NCBI GenBank assembly: GCA_016867455.1
Contig: VGJJ01000006.1
Location: 1-34,401, forward strand
Direction: 5' to 3'
DNA length: 34,401 nucleotides
From: Candidatus Iainarchaeum sp.
GTDB lineage: Archaea; Iainarchaeota; Iainarchaeia; Iainarchaeales; VGJJ01
In this document: one piece after another, positions 22,062 to 30,800 of the stretch
Layout of the letters: the number at the start of each line of letters is the position of its first letter
Numbering within the stretch: the first letter of the stretch is position 1
The notes under the pieces: model-generated
Database searches by the model: none
Told to the model about the DNA's origin: nothing
Seen by the model: the letters and a program-made list of their open reading frames with translations, nothing else
Program-made: the position numbers and the translations under genes

Positions 22062-22550
22062 ATGCGTTCTCCCCTCGATGATGTTCCCCAATCTCCCGCG
22101 TTGGACGTGGAGACTGCCTCTTTGCGTGTGTTGGGGGTTATTGCCCTTGTTCTCGTGTTGTTTGTTGCGGGTTACTTGTTTTTTCTCCCTAATCGTCCTG
22201 CGGAGGGATATTCTACTCTCGCGTGGGGGAAAACTCCCGTGTTTGCGATGGATGCGAATCGTTCCTTGTTGAATGTTGGGAGTTTTGTTTTTTCGGTTGA
22301 ATTGTCCTCGTTTGAGTTGCGCGAGATGATTTACCGCGTGAGCGTGGAGTATGATTCGCGCATCATTGCGTCGAAAAATGTTTCTCTTTTTCCTCGTTCA
22401 CGTGAGCTCATTGATTTTTCGATTCCCGTGCAGCTGGTTTCCGTTAAAAATAATGAGTTGCGCGTGCGCGTAAGTAAAATTAATTCAGATATGAATGTGG
22501 ACAAGGATGATACTCCTTTAGAATTGGTTTATCGCGTGGTGCGCGAATAA
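22062..22550 (+). CDS. Single-pass membrane protein with small exodomain
   Basis: 162 residues: about 22 cytoplasmic residues, one transmembrane helix (about 24-43, VLGVIALVLVLFVAGYLFFL), then an outside beta-rich domain of about 115 residues (strands such as FVFSVELSSF, MIYRVSVEYD, LELVYRVV). It has no cysteine and no recognisable family; it resembles a DUF1616-like or Ig-like exodomain only in outline. Shared promoter with the 511-residue exoprotein suggests both are parts of one surface structure (inference). Confidence 0.65.
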   Translation: MRSPLDDVPQSPALDVETASLRVLGVIALVLVLFVAGYLFFLPNRPAEGYSTLAWGKTPVFAMDANRSLLNVGSFVFSVELSSFELREMIYRVSVEYDSRIIASKNVSLFPRSRELIDFSIPVQLVSVKNNELRVRVSKINSDMNVDKDDTPLELVYRVVRE

Positions 22551-22590
22551 TTAATAGTGTATTCGTATTCATTATTTTTTTTCGTCTTGT

Positions 22591-23667
22591 TCACGAGACC
22601 ATTTTTTTGGTGCGTGTAACGAGTTCTTTTCTCTCTTTCTCGGGTATCTTTTCTGCCAGGCGTGCTACTTCTCGTTCTTTTTCGCGTGCAATCGCATCCA
22701 ATTCGCGGATGATGTGTTCTTGTTCGCGTACTTTTTTTTCTAATAATGCAATTTTTTGTGCGTGTTTTTCTTCGACTTCTTGTCTGAGTGCGTGTTTCTT
22801 CTCATCGAGTGTTAACAATTCTTTCGCGTACGTGGCACGTATGCTCGCAGCTTCTCCTTCTAAATCAAGGGCGAGTTTTCGTGCATAATCGCGTTCTTTT
22901 TTGAGTACGGTGGAAATGCCCACGTGTTTTTTCTGGAGTTCATTCACCATTTGTTCTAGTTTTTTGGTTTTGTGGTCCAAGTGCATGTGGTGAGTGGAAT
23001 ATTCGTCTAGTTTTTTCTTTCCTTGTTCTAAGTGGTCGTATAGCGCGTGTTTTTCGATTGCAAATCGCTGTAATAAATCTTGTAAATCGTTCTCCATTTC
23101 CGTAAGGGAGTATTTTTCATTGTTGGTGAAGAATTTTTCTCGTTTGAGTTGGTCTCTCTCGTTTTTCAGGTTTTGTATTTCTTCTTCTTTGGTTTTGACA
23201 AGGTTGAATAATTCTCCTTCAATGGCTTTGGCGCTTGTGTTTGTTGAGAGTGTTTTTCGCAGGGCAATGGCGAGTTGTTCGTGTGCGCGGTGTAATGTTA
23301 ACCATTGCCTGTGCATGCGTGCTTCTAATTCTGCTCCCAATGCGGGCGTGTGTATTTTTTCGGTTAGGTCAATTTTTCGGTTGGTTTTGTCTTTTTCAAA
23401 GTTCATGTTTCGTGCTAATACTTCGTCTGTTTTCACGAGGAATGTTTCGGCTTCCCTCAAATTTATGCTCTTCATTTCAGGATGTTTGAGTTGTTCTAAT
23501 TGTAAGAGTGTCACGAGTTCTTTGCTCTGTTTCGTGTGGTCGTGCCATTGTTTCAAACGTTCAACTAACTGCGCGCGGTTCGCCTGTTCCCAGGGAACGA
23601 AGGGGAGGGCTTTGAATTTGGACAATTCATCGTGAAGCTGGTCCAATAGTAAGAGTGCTTCCGTCAT
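22591..23667 (-). CDS. Long coiled-coil protein of unknown function
   Basis: 358 residues, soluble and mostly helical. From about residue 160 to the end it is a near-continuous heptad-type coiled coil (EEEIQNLKNERDQLKREK, then EQMVNELQKKH and LEKKVREQEHIIREL). The first 150 residues look like a globular helical domain. Such proteins in archaea can be Smc/Rad50-like fragments or cytoskeletal, but no ATPase head is present. CATAAATA (minus strand) 26 bp upstream sets the start at 23667. Function unknown. Confidence 0.7.
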   Translation of the reverse strand: MTEALLLLDQLHDELSKFKALPFVPWEQANRAQLVERLKQWHDHTKQSKELVTLLQLEQLKHPEMKSINLREAETFLVKTDEVLARNMNFEKDKTNRKIDLTEKIHTPALGAELEARMHRQWLTLHRAHEQLAIALRKTLSTNTSAKAIEGELFNLVKTKEEEIQNLKNERDQLKREKFFTNNEKYSLTEMENDLQDLLQRFAIEKHALYDHLEQGKKKLDEYSTHHMHLDHKTKKLEQMVNELQKKHVGISTVLKKERDYARKLALDLEGEAASIRATYAKELLTLDEKKHALRQEVEEKHAQKIALLEKKVREQEHIIRELDAIAREKEREVARLAEKIPEKERKELVTRTKKMVS

Positions 23668-23688
23668 GCCACGTTCAACGAGTTAGGC

Positions 23689-23696
23689 CTATTTAT
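23689..23696 (-). promoter_or_regulatory. TATA box of the coiled-coil gene
   Basis: CATAAATA on the minus strand centred 26 bp from the start at 23667. The reverse reading (TATTTATG) might also serve the divergent MBL gene, but its chosen start is much farther away. Confidence 0.5.
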
Positions 23697-23816
23697 GGGT
23701 TTTGGGCGGGTTTGGGGGGCGTCATGCGCAACCCGTTTGTGGCGGTTTGTTTACCATTTCGTTTTTATTCCACTCTTTCATTCGTTCTCCGATTTGTCCA
23801 AAAATGGTTTTTTTCC

Positions 23817-24815
23817 ATGCATATCTATGATGATAATGGGGTTGTTGTTCACGCGTCGGAGAAGATTCTCATCGACCCTCACCGCAAGAAGGTTTCCGCC
23901 GATCGGGTGTTGGTTTCGCATGCGCATTCCGACCACGTGTCAATCGGGGCGAAGAATGAGTTTCCCTACTTCATGAGCACCCCCACTCATGGGTTGATTG
24001 AAGCAAAGATTCCTAAGAATGCGCGCACGCACACGATGGATTTTCGCTCGCATGTTCACGCGGGAGCCGAAAAGGTTTCGCTCGTGAATTCGGGTCATAT
24101 TGTGGGGAGTTCACAAATTGTTATTGAGGGTGAGAAAACGGTGTGTGTGACGACTGATTTCAAGCTGCAGGATTCCATTATTCAAAAGGGTGCGGAGATT
24201 GTGCCGTGTGACATTCTCGTGATGGAATCAACATTTGGTTTGAAGCAATTTTCCTTCCCTGCACGTGAACAAGTGTATGAGGAAATGTCTGCGTGGATGC
24301 GTCACGCGCAACAAGGCAATGTTCTTCCCGTACTCGCGGGTTATGCAACGGGTAAGGCGCAGGAAATTACGAAAGTGGTGAACGAGTATTCGAATATGGT
24401 TCCATTCGTTCACGAGAGTATTTTTGAAAAAAATACGATTGCCGAAAAGCATGGTGCCTCGTTGGGAAAATTTGAGAAGATTGATCATAATTTGAAAGAT
24501 GCCGAGTTGCTTATCCTTCCGCCCAGTTTGTGCACGCCTCACGTGTTGCATGCGATTAGTGTTTCGGCTCGCAAACCCGTTGTCTCGGCAAAATGCACGG
24601 GTTGGTTGTGGAAGGAAAGTTACGACCGAAATTTTGCATTGTCCGACCACGCGGATTATGCGCAACTCATTCAGTATGTGCGTGAGGCCCAACCCACGCA
24701 AGTGTTTACGCACCATGGTTTTGAGCGCGAGCTCGCGCTCTCTATTACTAGGGAGTTGGGCATTCCTGCCCGCTCATTGGATGAGGCGAGGCAGAAGGTT
24801 TTGGCGCATTATTAG
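23817..24815 (+). CDS. Metallo-beta-lactamase/beta-CASP exonuclease (YSH1-like)
   Basis: 332 residues from ATG 23817. The motif HAHSDH (in LVSHAHSDHVS) provides zinc ligands; later motifs are NSGHIVGS, VTTDF, VMESTFG, the beta-CASP-like VLAGYATGKAQEITKVV, FALSDHADY and FTHHG. It is shorter than CPSF73-type nucleases and resembles the archaeal mRNA-3'-processing-type exonucleases of COG1236 or the DNA-ligase-associated nuclease, so RNA or DNA could be the substrate. An in-frame ATG at 23724 would add a hydrophobic N-terminus but does not resemble the family; I prefer 23817. It is the second MBL nuclease of the window. Confidence 0.8.
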   Translation: MHIYDDNGVVVHASEKILIDPHRKKVSADRVLVSHAHSDHVSIGAKNEFPYFMSTPTHGLIEAKIPKNARTHTMDFRSHVHAGAEKVSLVNSGHIVGSSQIVIEGEKTVCVTTDFKLQDSIIQKGAEIVPCDILVMESTFGLKQFSFPAREQVYEEMSAWMRHAQQGNVLPVLAGYATGKAQEITKVVNEYSNMVPFVHESIFEKNTIAEKHGASLGKFEKIDHNLKDAELLILPPSLCTPHVLHAISVSARKPVVSAKCTGWLWKESYDRNFALSDHADYAQLIQYVREAQPTQVFTHHGFERELALSITRELGIPARSLDEARQKVLAHY

Positions 24816-24832
24816 CCTGTTGAGCGTTTGCC

Positions 24833-24841
24833 TTTTAAATA
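24833..24841 (+). promoter_or_regulatory. TATA box of the giant surface protein
   Basis: TTTTAAATA centred 26 bp upstream of the ATG at 24864; leaderless start. A copy of GTTGAGCGT lies just upstream (24819-24827) and another inside the first codons (24873-24881). Confidence 0.55.
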
Positions 24842-24863
24842 CCGGAAAACTGCATTTGCACGT

Positions 24864-27800
24864 ATGGACATTGTTGAGCGTCTGAAGGATTTGTATTTCT
24901 CCGTGGAAGACAAGTATTATGCTTTCTTGGATACTGTTCAGAAACGCATTCCCGTGTATTCCATAGTTGACCCCATTGACAAAATTCTTCCTTCGTTTGG
25001 TATTATTTTGGCCGTTTTAGTTGCATTGCTGGGTTTTGGTTTGTTTGCTGGTTTGAGCGGTGTTCTTTCCGGCGGCGAAAAGTTTGATTTGGATGTCACA
25101 TTCAAGGATGCGGCTGGGGGAAATGTTTCAGGTGTTCACGTCGTTTTAGAGAAAGATAGTGTTGTGATTGACTCCAAGACTACTCAGTCAAATGGCGGGG
25201 TGGTGTTTTCCATTCCATCGGGTAGGTATGATTTATTTGCTGAAAAGGATGGGTATGAGCCTTTTTCTCAAAGCATTGAAATTTTACAGAAAAAATCTCA
25301 ATCCTTTACGCTCAAACAACTTATTCCTCCGGCCAAGCAGCGTGCGTTGTTAATCAAAGATGCATCCGGCAACGTGTTGGGTGTTTTGTCGAGTGTGGAT
25401 ATTTCTCTTTCGTTTTCATGCCAGAGCGGCACTCCTCCCGGTGACCAAACTTCTTCCAGTGGAAATATTTCTTTTTTGCAGCCGGGGAATTGTACGAGTT
25501 TGAGTGTTTCGATTAATGCTACGGGATATATTTCCAAAACCATTGCCATTACGTCTGATTCCACTCAAGTGGTTTTGCAATCTTCGGCGAGTTTGGGTCC
25601 TGAAGAGCCCATTTCTTCTTCTACTGGAATTGTTGAAGTGTTAGTGAAAGGTCCGAATGCGAGTCCGGTTGAACAGGCTCAAATCAAATTATACAAGGTT
25701 CCTGCGGCAGGTTCTAATGTTCTTGCGAATCAAACGCTTTCCGACCCGAATGGGTTGGGTATTTTTCAAAATGTCACGCCGGGGAAACACGTGGTCATTG
25801 TTACTAAATCGGGTTTCAAGCAAACCACGAGTGCCGAGTTTCAAGTGAATGCGGGCGAGACTGTTTCGCAAACACTTACGCTTCCCGTTTCAAGCAATAA
25901 GAGAAAACTTTTTGTGAAAGTGGTGAGTAGTTTGAATCAGCTTCCCGTCTCGGGAGCCAGTGTCACATTATTCGCTCAAAGTTCGTTGGGAAAAATGGTC
26001 GAGTATGATTCCTATACCACGGATTCCAATGGCATGGTGAAAGACCTTCTCGCAGACTTCAATGGTTCTACTTCCCTTGTCGTCGCGCACGATAATTATG
26101 TGATTGACATTGCTCCCAACACGGGTATTGTTCCTGAAGAACAAGCGGCACCCATTCCCATTATTCTCACTCCCCTCGCTGCTCCTTCCGCGAATGGTAC
26201 TATTTCTAATGCACTAATCATCAATGTCAAAGCCACCGATGAAGTGGGGTTGGCGATTAACAACGCCACCACGCGCTTGTTTTCTCCTGATTTGAATGGC
26301 GTTGTGGTGAAAGTCCTTAAGACGAATACGTTGGGCGTTGCAAAGTTTTCCAATCTTCCTGCAGGAGATTATCAAGCCACTGTTTCCACGTCCACGGCGG
26401 ATGGTAATTCTTCCAAAGTCAATGGGAATGTGAATCAAACCCTTAATCTTCCGGTCACACTCACGTTGGGGAATGCGTTAGTTAAAGTCATTGTCAAGGA
26501 TGAGTTGAACACCCTCATCGCGGATGCCAATGTGTCCATTTATTCTGTTTCGGGAAATAATCTTTTGACGAAAGGAACGACGAATGCGCAAGGGCTCGTA
26601 CAATTAGGCGTGTCAACCGGGCAACAAGTGTATGTGCGCGTGGACAAGTCTCCTTACTTACCATTCATTTCTATTCCGTTTGACGTGTTGAAGAACAACA
26701 CGCATACGATTAACATTGAAGTCAGTTTGACGAATCCTTCTCAGGCCGCGGATATTTCTCTTTCGCGCATTGACCAAATCTCCACGTCTGGAGCCGTCAC
26801 TCTTGCAAACAGTTTAGCGAATGGGGGATTGTATGCGTTTCATTTTACGGTGAAATCTTCTCTCGCGCAGAACAATATGAAGGCCGTCGTGCGTCTGAAT
26901 GGGGATAATGCCACGTCGCACAATTCTTCATTAGATGTGGGGAGTATTGTGGGGGGTCAATCCGCTAAAGGTGGGGTGAGTTTCTATTTGGTGAATAATC
27001 CTTCCAATCCTTTTTCTCCTTCTTCATCAGTGAATTCGAACACGCCTTCTAAAGTGTTGGTGAATTCGTTAGGCGATGTGAATACTTCCTCGTACGAACT
27101 CGTCGTTTTAGTGAAAATCCGTCCGACCCCCAGTCCGGTTCCTCCCGTCGCGGATAAATTAGAAATTCGTTTCCAAGCACAGAGCGATGTGTCCACGAAC
27201 ACCACGTCGTATTTTGAAACATACACGATTGGCCAACCCCTCAATCAGAGTAATTTTTCGTTTGTGTTTTTGATTTCCGGCGGAACGTTTACTTCACCTA
27301 TTCAAATCAACGGGGGTTATCCCATTGTGATAGAGAAGGGTGTGGATTACACGGTGGACTATCGCATCTCCAACACGTCTGGAACTTCTCCTACTAATGC
27401 ATTGTTAGATTTGAGGAAAGACGTGGACTCGCTTACTCTCGTTCCGGCAAATATTTCATTGTCTAATTTTGCTAACAATTCCGTGGCTTCGGGCAGTTTC
27501 ACGTTGCGCAGCAGCGTGGCGTGCGGCGGCCCCCCTACCAATAACACGTCGTATTGTGCCACGCTCACTCCCACGATTACGGGAACCACTACTACCCCCG
27601 CTCCCGCGTTCCCCATTCGTGTGTTTACTACTCCTTCCAAAGCACTCTTCGTGACGCCCACTCCTTCCTTTTTGATTCCCGCGCAAGCCAATCAACCCAT
27701 TCAAGTCGTGGTGCGTGACCAATTGGGTGTGTTGCGCGACGCGAGTACGGGTGTTCAAGTCAAAGGTATTGTGAAAGACGTGGGGGGAACCGTTTTAGTT

Positions 27801-30800
27801 CCTGAGTTCACATTCACTCCCACTGGTTCGTTTTTTGCGGGCAGCATTCCTTCTTCCCCGGATGGAAGTTTTTTGGAAATCCGTGCAATCGCTTCACAAT
27901 ACACGGATGGCGTGGTGAACGTTCCCATTTCCAGCCAGATTTTGTTGAATTATTCTACTGATTTTTCGTGCTTGCAATTCACTCCCACTCCTAACCCATT
28001 TACGTTTCTCAAGGATGGCAGTGCCACCTTGAATGTGCGCGCGCAAAATTGCTTAGGGGATGTTGTTTTTTACACCAAGGGCTTTTCTCCCGCGCCCAAC
28101 ACCACGTACGCATTAACGGTAAAGAATGGGGGAAATGTGGTCTCGAGCACGGCTCCGGTTACTTTGTCAAATGGTCAAAATGTCAATCTCACCGTGTCTC
28201 TTCCTTCCGGCCCATTCGGACAATATCCCTTGTACGTGTACGCGAAATACGCGAGTCAGTCAAAAAATGTTCAACCTTCACTCGTGAAAAACATTGACAC
28301 GTTTGTCCAACCATTAGGCGGGTTGAGCGGCAATTGTTTGAATTTGTCTAAGTATATTTTTGATATTTCCGATGGAGCGGATGCCGCGGACATTGTGAAT
28401 AATTGTAACCCTCTTGTACATGATCCTTTCTATCCATCCGTATCACTGCCTATTTCAGGAGTGTATGGTTTTGCTTCCCCTTCCGTTTTAACACCGGAGA
28501 TGCAGAATCCCACTTCTCCTCTCACATTCAAGTTTAACGTGAGTGTGGATTACAACAATGCGCGTCACGCGGACATGAATATCGATGATTTTCCTCGTAA
28601 TCCTCCTATTGTGGATGGGAACTGGTATCGGTATGAGATTCCGGCTGCGAACGGGTTGTTTGGCCAGCGCGATGATTACATGAATGCGCAAGGCAATCCC
28701 CTCCCGGGAGTAAAATTCAATAAGATTCCTGATTCGCAGAAGTGGAGTGACAACTTATATTTAGAGATTCAAAATAACCCCCTTTCGCCTTGGGTCACTT
28801 CTCCATCTATTCATTCCGTGTTGTTAGAATCCACCTTCATCACATACGATGCCGTGACGCTCGACCAATTGTGCTTCAATTATGATGCGTTGCGCGATTT
28901 CAAAGTGATTATTGATGGGCAAGTGATTCATAACTTTACTACTCCCAAAATATCTCATTCTGCTTGTTTGACGAATTATCGTTTTTCCGCAGGACCGCAC
29001 ACGATTCAGATTTATTTTTACAAAGACTCGGCGCAGGATTACTGGGTCTCCGTCAAATACAAGGATTTGCCTTTTACTCTGAATGCAAATCCCGGTATAT
29101 ACGGATATGATGAATTGAAAAGACACTACGCTCCCCTTTCCAAAGGATACGGTCACCGTTTCTTTTTGAGTCCGGAGTACGGAAGTTTGTATAGTCGCCA
29201 AAACAAGACGAATGGGTTGTATAAGTTAGACACCGTAGATGTTTCCGCGAAAATTGTTCCTTATTCCGCGGCGCAACATTCATCAACTTCTTTAAAAACT
29301 CTCACGGATACGCCGGAAGGAACCGCCATTAGTGCCATTTTGAGCAACATGCATGGAGCGGATTACTTGAAACGTGTCTTCTTACGTTCGAGCACGGACA
29401 ATCCTTCTGTTCGAACATTTGTGCACGACAAAGAAGTGTTTGCTGCCTATACTGGGTTTGACACTCCTGATACGACGCAGCAAGTAATCATCAATAATAT
29501 TTCTTCTGCTGGAGAGCGTTACGCTGTGTTGAATGTGAGTGATTATTCCACTAACACAGCAGGAACTAATGTGACCGCAGATGTGGGAGTGTTGCTCGAT
29601 GCTTCTTCGAGTTTGTTCCTTAATGACCATGACGAGAATGCGTTGTTTTCGAATGATAACGTGGTGCAATCGGGTCTTTGTAACTTTTTGAATAATGTTG
29701 AGCGCGAAATCGAATACTATTCGGGCGCGGACGTCCGTTTGCGTATTGCAGTAATGGGTGACACGAGGTCGTTTTATTCACGTATCAAAAGCAATCGGGA
29801 TCCCACTCCAAGATTGGAATTTCCTGATCCATTCACTTGCTTGAGTGGATTGAAAAGGTTGGACGCGAGCGTGTTCCCTTCCAATGCATATGTTGCGGGG
29901 AAGCATGATGTGAATGAGGCATGGGCGTTTGCTGCGGAGAAGTTCGCTAATAACAAGTACACGTCCATAGACGATACGGGACCATTTTGGACGAGTCCCC
30001 AAAAATTAATGATTATTCTCACGGACAACAAGCCCAGCGGCTTAGGAAAGAATGTTCTCAACTCAGATTGGGACACGACTCCTACGCAATTCCCCCAAAT
30101 GGGAGCCATGCCTCTGGAGGATGCCCTCGTTGCACGTGCCGCGTCCGCATTGAATGCTAAATCCATTAAGGGAGTAGTCTTGTACCGCACACCCATCGAG
30201 TCCACCGCTCTATCTGCGAGCAATCAGTCATTAGCCATTGCCTCGTATGATTCCTTTGCCTCCTCCACGAATGGTTTCGTGGAAGCGTGGGAGAATCCCG
30301 AATTGATTTATCAAAAGGGTGTTTTTTGGCTAACTGGAAACCCTGATGTTTGGTCGCACGCGCAGAACAACAAGGTTGGGGTGCGTCTCGCACAAACACT
30401 CTTTACGCGTGACACCGAGTCCATGCTCGTGAAGCTGGTTTCATTGCCCGCGAATGCGTGCGTGAGCGAGAGCGGTGACATTGGCCAAACAGGTGCGAGT
30501 GCGTTCCCCTCACTAAAATACGATTGGCGCTGGACTGAATTCCAAAAAAACCCCCACGTGTGTGACTTTAATTCAACCTCCTTCGTGAGTGGAAAGTATT
30601 GTGATGCTTCTCAATTCATGATGACTCTTGTTGAGAAACTCGAGGCATTGGAGCAAGCGTACGCCCCCGCGGCCACGCCGGCGCAGAAAGCACTCATTCC
30701 TTCGTTGCAAACCTTTGATTCGTATTTGATGTATGATTCTTTTTCCACTGATTTTAGAGAAGACTTTGTGGATTATTACACGAATATTGATTTTGCTCAA

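Noticed and set aside
5224-24881. GTTGAGCGT as a ribosome binding site
   Set aside because: It precedes starts closely at only two places (5310 and 18963); other copies are inside genes or far upstream.
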